A stretch of DNA of 64,000 nucleotides from Aptenodytes patagonicus (taxonomy: Eukaryota; Chordata; Aves; Sphenisciformes; Spheniscidae), in the NCBI RefSeq assembly GCF_965638725.1, contig NC_134954.1, positions 3,653,001 to 3,717,000 of the forward strand, in the 5' to 3' direction. Under the pieces are notes generated by a model that did not search any database, had not been told where the DNA came from, and saw nothing but the letters and a program-made list of their open reading frames with translations. Within the stretch, counting starts at the first letter, position 1; every line of letters begins with the position of its first letter. The translations under genes and the position numbers were made by a program. Below, one piece after another: positions 10,690 through 23,663 of the stretch.

Positions 10690-13600
10690 TTTTTATTCCT
10701 CTAGCCAAAAATGGTATATAGGGAAATTTGCTGCGCTCTGAACCTCTGGGCCTGCTGTCACGGAGTGCAGTTTATTTAAATTACTGGAATGTGACAGGCT
10801 CTTGCACAAGAATGATGTGGATGAATTGGGAAATGCCAGGTAGGCAAAAAACGTTAAATTATTAAGTTGTAATAAGTAGCCAGTCTATGGCGGTAAACCA
10901 GACACCCCCACCCCCACCCCTCCCAATCTTTCAGAGCTTCCCTGTGTTTTCCACAATGGAAAATATGCCTAAATAAACCTTTCAATATTTATAATTAGAT
11001 CAGCTACAGATTTTTTCTTCTTCTTTTTTTTTTTTTTTTTTAAAGAAAGTGGAGAGTTAGCAGAAGATAGTTATCCAATCTTGAGCAGCTTGACAGAGCT
11101 CTTTGAAGGGCAGGGTTGGCCAAGGTGCAAGAAGAAATGTATTTACAGCAACTCTCTTTTCCTTGGGGAAGAAGAAGCTGAGCTACTTTGAATAATAGAG
11201 AAATCTGTCTAATCTCACCTGCTGGGCGTGTGCTTTGGGACCGCCGGCGTGCCCCGGCCCAGGGACGCGTGCGGTGGCTCGGCTGTGGCTTAGGGCAGGG
11301 CTGCCCCTGGGGCTGGGGGGGGGATGCTGAGCCCGGGACGAGCTTCACAGGGGCTCACAGACATCGCGCTCCTCAAAGCTTCGGGCGTGGGGAGCTGCAG
11401 GGCTGGTGGCACTGGCCGGCTCTCGGGGGGATTGAGGACCCACAGCAGAAAGCTGTGGTCATTTGATGCTGCTCATGGGTTTTTATCGTGAACCAAAAAA
11501 CCCCCACCCCAATACTGATCCCCAGCAAGCCCTTAGCCGTCAGGCACGTGTCCAGTTCTCTCCGTTTTTAAGAGTTACTTGCCACCTGACAAGAGCCGTG
11601 ACTTTGTGGAAATGCCACACAAAATCGCTTGTGTCTGGGGTGGCTTCTGGAACCGGTGTCAGCGACAGCAGCAACAGCGATGGGCACCCTGGAGGTAACT
11701 GGTTTGGGTGAGAAATCTGCAACACGGGGTTTCTTCCTTGCATATGGGAAGAAGTCTCATGGCATTTGTTTTCTTTTTAAACTTGTATTATTAACTGTTT
11801 AATTTTTATTTTTTAAGTAAGAATTCCCTGTTTGATGCAGCTGAAGGATATGCAGGTAGATCAGTTCTCGGTCCTGCTCCAGGGATGACCAGCAGGCAGG
11901 AGGAGGAGATGGGCTTTGGGACGCCCCCAGCCAGGGGGGCATTTGCCAGAACCCGCCGCAGCCGCCTGAGTTTGGCTCACCCCCGTGCAGGGAGCCACGT
12001 CCCGCTCCGTGGTTTCGGCCCTACTGTGGGGCGGGAGGTGCCGGGGGTCCCGGGCTGTGTCACACGGACTCGCGGCACGGAGCGCTCCGCTGCAGCCCCG
12101 TGGGTGCCGGCACCAGTGCCCCTGCACAAGCCCCACCTGTGTGCCTGGGGGGTGTTGCTGCTGGTACCAGCCCCGGTTTGGGAGCCCAGGAGCCTCCCAC
12201 CTGCTTGCGCCAGGAGTGAATTTTTTTCCCCCTGTTGTAGCTTTAGCCGCTTGGATAGCTTTCTAGGGCCCAGGCCAATGTGGGATAATTGAAAACTGCA
12301 CTCCAACAATCTCAAGCACTCGGATTATAATTATTTCCATCTGTCTGTCTTTGTTTACTTTTTCAAGAAAGCTCCAGTAGTACTTAGAACAGCTTTATTG
12401 TGCTAGAAATTTCTAGCCCACTGTGGTTTTGCTGATTCTTGTGCTGATTCAGAGCAGCAAAGCCTTAGAAAGTCTGTTCAAGACCACAGGCTGACACCGT
12501 TTGATGTTTCCTTTCCCACCTCTGGCTGAGACGACAGCGTACTCCCCGGCTCCTTTCAATTTTTGTTCAATTAAGACTTATTTTTAAAAGCATTTGGTTG
12601 TTTCTCTTCCGTGCTCTTATTTTTCTCTTTGCATCTGGCTGTACCTCCAGGTTTCCTACGGTATTCCCTTCGCCTTCCGGGTCCAGCCGCGTTGGCGATG
12701 TCACGGGGAACACCGGCGGTGGCTGTCCTCACGATCCTCTCTTTTCAAGGAGTTTGCCCATGAGTTTGCCCTCCATCGCCGCCGAGAGCGGCTGCGTGCG
12801 GTGACGCCGGCTTTCTGGCGGGGAAAGCGGAGCCATGGCATGCTCTCCCATCCGAAGCGCCGCGGTCCGTGTCCCCACGTGCGGCCAGCTGCTGAGTCAG
12901 GACTTGCGCCAAAGCCCAGCAAGGCAAAGGGAGCTTTTCCTCCTGACGTCGGGAGCCTTTGGATTAAGCTCTGCAAGGGCTCCTTACTCATCAACAGTGA
13001 CTTTATATAGCAAAGGACGCTGGTGTGGTAACCTTTAGCAGAGGCTTCAGAAAATTATACCCCGCTTCCACTGTGAAACAGTCCAGCTTTGGTTTTCATC
13101 CCAGCTCCACTTAAGAAACCCATTAGCATCTTGTTTGCCCTATTTTTTTTTTTTTTTCTTACTATGATTTTTCCATTTTGTTGCCAAGACCTTTCTCATA
13201 GTTTGCAGAGACACACGGCTTTAACGATTGATAAATCTCAAGCACTTGCAGCATCTCCACGTCTGGCATTTCACCCATAGTTTATAAATTTTTTGAAATT
13301 AGGAAGGATGTGTGGACTGCAGCAAAAGTTTTCAGTTCTGTATTAACTGAGTAGACAGAACTCTTGTAAATGTTTTTTCGTAAGTATAGTGAAACTTTTA
13401 ATTCTCTTCGTCACCCCCTTTCTTCATCTGCTGGCCCGTTTTATTCTGGAGCTGATACCTCACACCGTCTCTGGGAGTTTGGTGACACGACCGGGCATCG
13501 CTTCTGGAGGTGGCTGCGGACGCAGGAGCTGTGGGCTGGAGCCTTAACTCGTCGGGGTCCCCAACCAGCGCCTGATGCTGGAGAGATCAGCAAATAAGTG

Positions 13601-14000
13601 TGACGGAGCCCCTTGTCAGTGCAGCTCCTCTGGGAGTGGATAATCCTGTAGCACTGGAGGGAATCGATAACTCAGCCCATCTGAGGTTGGGATAATTAAC
13701 TTGAGGGTTTGTTGTTGGGTTGTTTTTATTTCCCAGGCTAATAAACTGAAGTGTTGGTAGTTTCAAAGCAAAAATCTCTACTGATTTTTCTCCACTGGTC
13801 CGCGTGATGATCTTAAATGAATATCTCAGGGCACAGTCTGAGTATGTTCATACCCTCAAACTCCAGTGTAAGAAAATATGGCTGGCAATAGGTACAAAGG
13901 GTGGCAATAGATAGTCATACTATTTAAATATAATTTAAGTGATATTTAAAATGTTACTTGGGGGGGTAATTTTCATGCTGCTTGCTTCACAGCTTTGTCT
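10690..14000. other. Intergenic with CpG-rich islets, no gene recognised
   Basis: Alternates between A/T-rich stretches and short G+C/CpG-rich blocks at about 11.22-11.40, 11.93-12.20 and 12.66-12.90 kb. A T-run lies at 11024-11041 and a G-rich run near 11310-11330. No open frame resembles a known protein. The frames at 11885-12315 lie in the GC blocks and overlap on both strands. Confidence 0.55.
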
Positions 14001-17000
14001 TGATTTTTAGCCTCGGCTGTGTGAGAGGAGGTGTGCGTGCAGGGGGCAGCGGGACGTACCGGTGTCCCTGTGCCAGCGGCTGGGAGCCCCTCGCTGCGGC
14101 ACCTGGAAAGCCGTGACTGGCTTCGCCCCGCTCCCATGCGTAGCATAATGCTCAGCGTTTGTCTCCCGCTTTGTTCTGGTTTGTTTTACTTCTAAGGGCA
14201 GTGTCTGTCCTGCTTTCACCTTGTAGTGCTGCCCAGATGCGGGGCCGTCCCGGGGAGCGTGGCGGGTGTGCGGCAGAGCAGGGTCCATGCCCTGGCCGCA
14301 GCCTCGTGGCAGGGCCTGCCGTCCGCCCGGACCCTTGCGGGCAGGAGCTCTGCCGCCCTACCACCTCCCACCCGCCTCTGTAGAGCCCTGCTGCCGGGTA
14401 CAAAGATTCCTACTTTCATTGTTGACCAATATTTGCTTTTCTTCTGGGTAAGAGCTCAGTTTCTTTGCCAATGTCACTTTGGGGTAGGGTTTTTGCAAAT
14501 TGCCTATTTATTTATTAATACGTTGGCACACACGCACACTGTTTAGGATCCTAAACAACTTACTCTGTGTTTCAAGGTTGAGGGGGGGCTTACGCATACG
14601 CAAATAAGAATAAGTCGTCTTTGTGTTCAACTTTCGCTTAAAATGCCCGTAAGCTAAATACTCCAATAGTTGCAAGTTGCCCACGAGGCAGAGCCCTCGG
14701 GACTCGGGGATCATCCCCGGAGCACCCCCGGGAAGACCCGGGTGTGGAGCATAACCAGCACTTCTGCAGGCGAGACTTCTGCTGGAGGAAGGGAGCCTGG
14801 GCGGCACAGGCTTCGAGAAGGGCACGTTTGTCTGGGGGGGCAAAGGAAAACCCTTGTGTTAGCCACACCGAGTGCTCGGGGAACGGGCTGGCGGGCTTGT
14901 ATAAATTGGGCCGTGGGAGTTATTTTTTAACCAGCGATGCCTGAGAGTGCAGGAGAATGCACGTGGGAGGATTAATCGTAACCGTGATGGGGAAGGGAAA
15001 GGGGTGGGCAAGGCTGGTGAGCTGATGCTCCTCAGGCATAAAAATCGCTCCCAAGTGCCTAGCCCCTTCAAACCAGCCATCTTCCCGCATTCCCACCGAG
15101 TGTGCTCTTGGGAGTGGAGGAATGTACCTAAATATTAAATGTACATCAACATCCAAAAAAAAACCCCCCAAATCTTGACAAGTTCTGGATGATTCTGAAT
15201 CTCACAGGGAGACGGCTGAGCAAGAAAGGCCGCTAACTACGCAGGCAACAACTGAATTGTTTCTAGAAAAATCAGCTTTAAGAATTGCCATGAAAGCGAG
15301 CGGAATGTATCAAGGGAGAAAGGAGATTTGCGCCCACGGAGCGGGATTCTCTCTCCACCGCTGGTGGCAGCGGGCGGCGGGGCTGTCCCAGCGCTGTGAG
15401 CCCGTTGGAAGAAAGGGGAGACTCGGGCACGACCAACACGGATCTTCTCATCCAGACCTGGTAGGTCCCACTTACGTGGGGCTGCAAAGGAGAGCAGCCG
15501 AGTGGGTGACCCTCCTGTAGAGGAAAGGAGGCTTTATGCTGCTGCAGCCCAATCTGTAAAACCTAATCCTTGGCGGTTTAGGTGAGCGGAGAGAAGTAAA
15601 GCAAACTCCGCCCGGCTGCGCGGATGGATGCAGGCAGCTCCGTTCTCTCTCCAGCCGAATCTGCGCGCTGCGTCGCCGGTGTGAAGCTGCACCCAGCCCG
15701 TGCCCGCGGCCCGGCCGGCAAAGGGATCATGGTCCTTGGTGTCTGCCTTCGCAGAGCCGTAGACCTACATTCTCGGGGTAAACAAGAAAACCCTGCAAGG
15801 GCCTAAGTCTCATCCCATTCACCAGCGTTTGAAGAGGAGATTTTTGTGCCGGAGCTGACTCAGTTTTTTTCTTTTCAGCCACTAGAGAAAAAAACCCCCA
15901 AACTTACGGGACTAATAAATTGTGGCAAATGTTTGTAATTTGTCAGTGACTCGGTTACAATCGCACTTGTGTGCAGCAGGTGACTTGGTGAACAGCGGTG
16001 ACATTCCTTTTCCTGTGAATTTGAGAAGCTCTTACAAGAGCAAAGACCCGTGGTTCTGACCCGATTCCCTCGCATTTTGGATCTAGAAAAAAGCAATACC
16101 TCTACTGTGAAGAATTATCTCCCCAGTCCTACTTTATTTATTTTGAAAATATTTTGAGTGTCTTCACAAGAGCAAAACAAAGTAAAAAAAACCCCAAAAC
16201 TTCCTCTCTTTCTAATCCATCCTTTGTAGTTTTCCTGCTGTAGGGAGGAACTCCTGACCTCCCCGGAGGCCGTCTCCCTCCCGGGCAGTGACCCAGTCAC
16301 CCTCTGCCTCTCAATCCTGGAGCAAGTGACTTGCCCAGAGACAGAATGAAGAAATCTCCACTTCGCAAGCCCGGGTATCTTCCCACCAGCCTCAGAACAG
16401 GATGTATTGGCTTGGGGTTCTCATACCTCTTTCATTTGTCTGCAATATTGTTTTCACACACGTAAGGATTTTTTTTTTTTTTTTAAACTGTTTTGGAGGC
16501 TAATATCAAGTGAAGCTGAAATAAGATCTGAAACAAATCTTCACCTGAGGGTAAGGATAGTCTTGTTGCTCCGGTAGAGGTTGGGCAGTTGGACGTTTAT
16601 TGTGTCGTTGGCTTCCTGCTAGCCTTGGTGTTAATCTCTCTCTGCCACCGTTACCTTCCTTGCCGAGTGGAAAACACATGTACGGAGTGTTACGCCAATG
16701 CAAAGCCTAGAACATACAGCCCTATAAACATGGTGATTACTAAATGTGTTTCGCCTTTGCTGGGGCTCTGAGGTCTATGGGACCGATTTCCCCACTGTGG
16801 ATTTACTGTTGCAGAAGCAGCAGCATTTCAGAAGCGCTTTGATTGCATCCTCGAAGGAGAGTAGGGTCGAAGATAACAGCGTCTCTGTTTCAGGCAGAGC
16901 AAAATAATGGGGGGAGATCAGGCTGGCTGGAATTTTTCGGTGTCCCTGACCTCGTCCACGCCAACCCCACCATCTGCACGTGGCAGCAGCACCGGCTGGC

Positions 17001-17880
17001 CTCGGCAGCAGGGCTTCCCCCAACCCCAGCGCTGGGACGCGGCTCACCGAAGCTTTGCCCAGGGTGAACAATTTCTGTGCCCTTGTCTGAACCTCTACTC
17101 AAATCACCTATGTTTCGAACAAGGGAAAGCGGCTGAGAAATGTGGGGGCTGTGCTGTGGGCTTCCAGGGAAGCAGGAGGGACCCAGCTGTGGATGTAAGC
17201 AGAGAGAAAGCTTGCTTGACACTTGAGGGAGAAGAGGGTGGAAACAGCGGAACTTGTGGTCATGTCTGCTTTTTGAAAGTTTTATTGCTCTTGCTGACTC
17301 CAAGCAAGCTATTATTCAAAAGTCACAACTCAGATCCCCAAATGATTAGACTTAAGAAAGTAACGGATTTGGGGTTTTATTTTCTGGTTTCCTGGTTATC
17401 TGAGGCATGCAAAAGCCATGGGCTATACTTCTTTGGACTGCAAGAACAAGCAGCTTTTCTCTCCTGCCTTGTTCTTTTCTTGTAGCAGCCTTGAATCCTT
17501 CTGGAGCTCCTTGAAAACCAGCCAGTGGAAGGTTATTAGCTGATGCTAATGGGGAATCAGAAGTGTGAACGGTGTCTTGGCAACAACTGAATAGCATGAG
17601 ATGAGTATCTCGGTACCGCAAGGTACCTAGTGAAATGGGAGTTGATAACATGGATCCTGCTTAAGGGTGCTTGTGGATCACACAGGCTGAGTCCTGCACC
17701 CCCCCAGTCACGGACGAGTTTACAGTATTAAAAATCCCCGTACAGAGGAATTTGCTTCTTGCTTGGGTTCTCTTGCACCGTAATTGACTCCTGGGAAGCC
17801 TTTACCCTTCATCTTTAGAAAGGCAGTAATATGTAGTTAATATAGATGTAAGGGATCCTCATTTGGTTTTTACTTGTTTA
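14001..17880. other. Intergenic with CpG-rich islets, no gene recognised
   Basis: CpG-rich blocks at about 14.02-14.40 and 15.60-15.74 kb sit in otherwise ordinary DNA. The stretch CAAGTGACTTGCCCAGAGACAG near 16323 resembles the 3' portion of MIR-like SINEs, but it is too short to be sure. The 192-codon frame at 16907-17485 has no recognisable domain and is treated as chance. Confidence 0.5.
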
Positions 17881-17904
17881 GTGCATATTAATTGTTTCCA
17901 CTTT

Positions 17905-17918
17905 ATTGTTATAACAAT
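17905..17918. promoter_or_regulatory. Perfect SOX-type palindrome
   Basis: ATTGTTATAACAAT is its own reverse complement and contains two inverted SOX HMG-box cores (ATTGT/ACAAT). SOX proteins such as the SOXE group bind inverted pairs like this as dimers. The sequence is certain and its function is inferred. Confidence 0.4.
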
Positions 17919-18205
17919 AGAAATCCAATATATTTTTTCTGTGATTTGTTTCATTAACGAGATCTTGCGTTTTTGCCATTTGTTTTTAAAGCTAGACTAA
18001 AACCTCTCCTTTTAGTTTAATTCGGCAGAAACGCTACTAAAGTTCTGCATTACCCACCTGTAAGTGGCTACATTATATTCCCTTATTAATTAAAATAATG
18101 ACAGCCAGTATTCGGAGTGTGTTACCTGCCCAGCGTAGCCTCCCGCTTGCCTCGGTGTCATGGCAATCTCATCTCCGTGGCAGCGCTGGTTTCTGAGCAT
18201 CGCTC

Positions 18206-18219
18206 GTAGCCATGGCAAC
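18206..18219. promoter_or_regulatory. RFX X-box motif
   Basis: GTAGCCATGGCAAC fits the RFX X-box consensus GTNRCC-N(0-3)-RGYAAC with a 2-bp spacer. RFX factors act in ciliary, neural and endocrine gene regulation. A weaker related site (GTGTCATGGCAAT, 18155-18167) lies 51 bp upstream. Confidence 0.5.
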
Positions 18220-18480
18220 GTGGGGCGACAGAGAAGTCCGAGCTGGCCGGCGTTAGGGACGTGGCTGCTCGCTCCTGCTGTAGTTATTATTTTTAAGGGC
18301 GCTGGTGCAGTCTATAGCACTAGTCAAGCACGTGGGTTTTTCCATGTGATAATGAACCCACTTGGTTGAAACTTGACTGGTTCTGAAATGAAGGGCTGAG
18401 GAAGATAAAGAGAAATGAAATGAAACTGCTAATAAACTAGGGGGCAAAGCCTAGGCGCGCTTTACTCATAAAACTTCTAA

Positions 18481-21400
18481 AATCTGCAATTTAGCAAGTT
18501 GGCTGCTTTCCTGAGCTAATTTACAGAGAGGAGCTGGGCAATTTATTTGAAGTGCCTGAGCACTGGGTACCTGAATCAGTGTCTGTATCTTTTATTCCTT
18601 TTTGAGATTGATCAGATCCTGAAACCAGTCGTGAGGGGGGAAAGGGGGGAAAAAAAAAAAACCAAACCCAAACACCAAAACACCTAAAAGGACATCTCAG
18701 TGTTTCGGTGATGACCTCGGCTTCCCCCCACTGAGCTTTCCAACGATGAGATAGGACCTTTTACGACTTTCCTCTGTACGAAGTATTGAAGCCTGTTGCG
18801 GTTTGCTGGGTACTGAAGAGAGGGTCCGGACGAGTTGTGTTTGAGAGGGAGGTGATGGCAGGGTTGTACCAGGGACCGGCAAACATTAAACCCTGAGACC
18901 GGGAGGTGCCGCAGCGATGTCTGCAAAGGGGGCAGATTTGTAGTGACGCAAATATGGTGGTTTTGGGGCACTGGGAAGAGGTGCCCAAGCCTCGTTGCTA
19001 GTGATGTCGATGGGATACGAGGTTATGAGGCTGGAAACTTACAGAGCCGAGTTAGTGGGAATCTTACTAGAAAAGGATTTAGGTATTAAGCCCAAAGTGC
19101 AGAATATGATTCACCTTATAGAAAAACAAACCAACCCAGCGACTTCAGTGGGAAATGACCCCTGTGAGGATTTGCTGTGTCTAACGGAAACGAGCAGTTC
19201 ACAGGCTGAGCCTGTGCTTGTTGACTGGCTGTAATAGAACAGACACTCTCTTTCCTTGAAATCAAGCGTAGTGGGAGTCTGCGAGAGAGCGCAGGGGCTG
19301 TGAGCTTCCTACCAGGAGCTTTCAGGATCCGGTAAGGTCCATCAGCCCGGCCCTGCCTCCGGAGAGAGCCGTGGGAGCCGGCGCGGGCTGCAGCAGAGGC
19401 AGGGCAGAGCCCCGCCAACGCCGAAGGTAATCGGCCTCTGCATCGACCATTGTATCTGCTGCTTCTCCGGCAACTGAGCTCCTGATTCAGTAGCGTGCTT
19501 TTCAAGTTCAACAGTCAGCAGCCACAAAAGTCGGACCCCTGCAGAATTGCTAGAAACTGTGATTCAAAAAAAGTGGTGTGGCATCCTCAGGGGTTTCCGA
19601 CCTGTGCCCTGTCCTGAATGATTTTGCAGCTGCTTTTTATCCCTCTCAAAACTGGAAGAGATTAATTTTGTTTTATTCACTCCCACATCACGCAGGAGAC
19701 CAGAACAAGGTTCTTCTGCCCTCGCTGCCTCAAGCTTGCAGCCTGGCACAGCTCATCACCCTGTTTCATGGCGATTTTGTGCTGCCTACTCTTTAGTTAT
19801 CTTCTGTAGTCTTCAGAGAGTCAGCGCGATATTTAAAAAAAGACTTTAGAACAGACCAAAACATTGATGGGAATTTTTTTTATCTCGTTAGTTCTTGGGT
19901 TTAGCAAAAAATAATGATGTATTTTAGACGTGTTGGTTGGTTCAGCAGCAAATCATAAAGCTTAATCGTCAAGGCTCCTTAATCCCAGATAACTGGTTTT
20001 TGTTTGGTTTTTGGTTTGTTTTTTTTTGTTTATGCTGCTAGCTAATCCTAATGCTGCGATCATTATACCCACAGCAATTAAATCTGCATGCAGTTTTTCA
20101 TTTTAATCTGTTATTTACAAACACAAATGATTTCGGATGATCATTTTCTAGGTCTGGGCTCTAATCCAAGTCAGATATACCAGGCAACGAGGACTCGGGC
20201 AGGGAACCTTCCAGAATAGATGCACCCGTCTCGGCTCGAGAATGAGCAACTATTTAAAAAAAAAAAAATAAAAATTAAGTCTGGCTAAACCATGGCTGAA
20301 CGTTTAGGAAAAGGAGGAGAGTTAGAAGCACAGGGTGCGCTGGCTGGAAGCATTCCCAGAATGCGCCTTGCAGCAGCCCCAGCTGCCGGCGGGGGGCAAG
20401 GGGCTGAGCTGCACCCCCAGGGAGATGCGGCAAAGAGAGTTTATCTTTCAGGAGAAGGAAGGAACCGTTTCTGGCAGCTTTTCTTGGAGGGAGATATGGG
20501 GAAACCACTCGAAGCTTTGCAGAGCTGTCCCAGCTGAGCTGGGACGCTCACAAATGTATGGGGTGTGATTGCTATTTCAGGGCTCAGAAAAATGCGAGGT
20601 ATCTCACTAAAGACACAGTCCTGCCCCAGCAAAAACACAGCGATGTGGTTTGATGTGACATGGTAAGTATGTCTACAAACAGAAATGTCAGAGGAAAGCT
20701 ATAAGGGCTATGGACAAGTAATATGGATGTGGGGTGCAGAGTAACATGTGCATGTGGGTATTTTTCATTGTCTTTTATTTAGACTTTCCTTAAAACCTCT
20801 TTCCTGTCTCCCTTCCCCCCTACCCTATAGCCAAGGAGGTGAGTTTTAGAGGGGTTTGAAGGAGATGCTTTGTCAGCCTGGTTTGTGAAGGACATTGATG
20901 GTGAAAATGAGATAACATGGGAGAAATCAAAGGAGAGGGACAAGAGTCGTGGATGGAGAAGGTGGGTGGGAGCTTTACCTCAGGAGGAGGTACGTCCTGA
21001 AATGTAGGTAAGGACTACAGGAGTTCCAGCTTTCAAAGCAGCAGCGTCCAGTTTGCATTGTCAGTTCGCAGTTGAAGGACTTGATATGAGAGTAGCCTGT
21101 GTCCTCTTGCCTGTGCGACACACGGAGCATGGAGCTGAGCCGGTGGGGCAGAGGGAGCCAGCAAAATTACGTGGAGGTAGCAAACCTCTCCTGGGTTTTG
21201 GCTGAGCTGGGCTCAATGGCTTGGCGGGGTGGAGGTCAAGACCATGCGGAGGAAGAGTGAAGAGAGTTGGGGACGTGGATGGGTCACGTGGAAGAGAAGT
21301 TGTGTGGTAAGGAAAGGGAGCGGGCAGTTGGAAAACAGGCGGAGTACGTGGTTTGTGTGCGTCCCCCGCCATGACGGGTGTAGGCAAGGGTGCGCTGGGG

Positions 21401-23640
21401 TCGAGTGAGCCAGTGACGGTTAAGAAAACCAACACGAACTTTCCACCCCCCATATTAATTTGAAAATGGGTAGCAGTGTGTTAAACAGTCGTCGTTCTTC
21501 AGGATCCTTGCCTGCGGTGCAACAGCAAAGGGAACGCAGACCCTGCTGTGCTGAGCCCTTTCATCTGCCGGAGCACTATTTCTCTTCCCTAAGTGGATGA
21601 TTTATGTGAGCAACCACTGCACACCATGAACTATATTTACAAATAATACAGCAGCTATGTTGCTTTCAGGAATTCCTCTAACGCTTCAGTTTAAGAATTG
21701 ATTAGTACTCCATTGATGCGTGAACGTTCAAATGCTTATGAAAGAGTTGGGAGATCTTGTGAATACGGGTACATCACAATTCTTCAGTTATGTGACGCAA
21801 AGGAGTATTAATTCATCCTATGTGTCTAGATGTATTTTTTTTTATATTTCCCATCTGAAACAGCAATGCTTTTTCCCCAAACACGCTGCATTTCCAGAGC
21901 TTGTTCGGCAAGCGCAGGATTTCCTGTATCTGTGCAGAATTCCCCGCTTCCTGTCGCTTCCTGGATTCGAGTGAAATACCGGCCTCATCCGAAGAGCAAA
22001 AAGACCACACAAGAACACATGTTGTTTACTTTGGGCTGATTATTCACATGTTATGAGCAGCCAAGAGAGGAGACTGTTTTCCCCTCGGTTCTAAAAGCAT
22101 AATTCCATCAAACCAATGGTTGTCTTTGCTTTAACAAAATACGTTCAAGAAGGGGTGATGTCTCCCCACTGAGGTATAAGTACCTGCACTTGAAAAATAC
22201 ATCCCCTCCGGTTTCTTTTATCATTTGCAAGTAAGCCGCCCCTGCTTAAAGTAGGCATTTACGGGTTACTAAGTTTCTTTTCTTCGGTATCGCTTTTTAA
22301 AAATTAATTTGGGAAGTCAAATTTGATTCCTTTGATCATCCTTACTGTTGCACTGTCCGAGTGTGCTCTCTCCCCTCTTTCTGTTCAGCACACAGCACGG
22401 GCAGAGTTTTCCACGGGATGGCGTGGCTGTGGACCCCATGGGGAACACGGCAGCGGTTCCCAGAGGGCTGCACGCTTTCTGTCTGTTCAGCCTGATGCCA
22501 CGTGCACCCCCGGGGCGCACCTAATCTGCAGGGTGCGAACTCGCTGCGCTGGTGAGGGAAATGTCAGGAGGGCTTCTCCTTGGGCTTTTCCAGGTCTCTT
22601 CAAGCTCTTTCGAAATGTCTTTCACGCAGGAGGTATGGGAGGGTGCGAGGGGCTGTTACATCAGTCAGGGTTCTGGTAATGGAAGATTACATCATTTAAG
22701 CTCCATCAGTTGTCCACACAAGGCTGGATTACGAGTGCTTGTGTTAACTGAAAGAAATGAAGCTTTTCTATCAGTTGAGGAGGAAGAAATCCTGTTCTGT
22801 TCAAGCTGGCACGACCCTGCACTGTGTACAACCCATTCTCTGCGTTACGCATTTAGGGACTCATCCTCTGCATACTCACATCTGTGGCTCCGTGGGCTAA
22901 TACTGAAATAAAGGAATAGATCTCAGCTCATTTTCAGGAATCGTCGTCTTGTATCCAGGCACTAAACGGGAAATCCAGACCTTACAGGAACCAAAGGCAA
23001 ACTGCAGATGGGCTCATCATTTGAGACTGGGCGTTCGGCCTCGGGTTTCAGAAATCACGGCTTCGGGCTTTCCCTTCTTTGCCATGCAGAATCCCTCCCT
23101 TCGGAGAGGACGCGTGTGCTGTTGCTGCCCCTTTCGTAGTCTTTCTGTCCTCTTTGCTGTACACCTGAGGTTCTTCCAATTGATGCTATTTACACCCCCG
23201 ATTGCTATTTTGTGCCTTGCGTTGTGTTTTCCAAAGCAGACTTTTGGAATAAGAATACAAATAGCTGCTCTGAGTATTTTATGCTCTAAAACTGAGCACA
23301 GTCAACAGATGCCAAGATGTAATAAATCAAACTGAAGTGCTGTCTTAGTTGCTTCAGCTTGAAGGGGGACTGCTGTAGAAAAAGGCAGTGATGAAATCTG
23401 AATTGCATTTGCAATCCCGTAAAGATTCAGGTCAACAGGGTTGAGAGCAGAAATTAATGGAGTGTGATGTTTGCTGCAACAGCTACGATAAATGCGGAGG
23501 TTTCACAACAAAAACTCGAAGGGAGTGTTACAAACGCACATGATGCTGAGTCCCTGATGCTGTACAAAAGCCTGAGGGCCTTGAACATCAGAGGGAGATG
23601 ATCAACATCTGGTATCCATGTGAAAGTGAAAAATTTCATA
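18481..23640. other. Intergenic, no gene recognised
   Basis: Mostly unique-looking DNA of moderate composition with A-runs near 18651 and 20254. A short perfect hairpin (GTCCCAGC/GCTGGGAC) lies at 20527-20545. A G-rich, purine-biased stretch covers about 20.9-21.3 kb. A 79-codon frame at 18995-19234 reads as K/E/L-rich sequence but matches no family I recognise. CpG density falls gradually across this span. Confidence 0.55.
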
Positions 23641-23648
23641 TGCGCTGA

Positions 23649-23663
23649 AGGTCACAGTGACCT
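23649..23663. promoter_or_regulatory. Perfect consensus estrogen response element
   Basis: AGGTCACAGTGACCT matches AGGTCA-NNN-TGACCT at every position and has the same CAG spacer as the classic vitellogenin A2 element. It lies in intergenic DNA about 8.7 kb upstream of the KCNE4 coding exon and about 23.5 kb downstream of the ACSL3 stop. Whether estrogen receptor binds here, and which gene it would control, is unknown. Confidence 0.6.

Larger units (their letters stand above)
17880..18480. promoter_or_regulatory. Candidate enhancer block (SOX palindrome, TAAT sites, RFX X-box)
   Basis: An A/T-rich stretch with a perfect ATTGTTATAACAAT palindrome (17905-17918) and several TAAT/ATTA homeodomain cores (about 18085-18105) is followed by a more G+C-rich stretch with a full RFX X-box (18206-18219) and a degenerate second copy (18155-18167). 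Clustering of such sites in 300 bp is typical of vertebrate enhancers. Cross-species conservation could not be checked. Confidence 0.4.

Noticed and set aside
16907..17485. 192-codon + strand frame
   Set aside because: No recognisable domain, mixed low-information composition, and an opposite-strand frame overlaps it. No promoter or splice context supports a gene.
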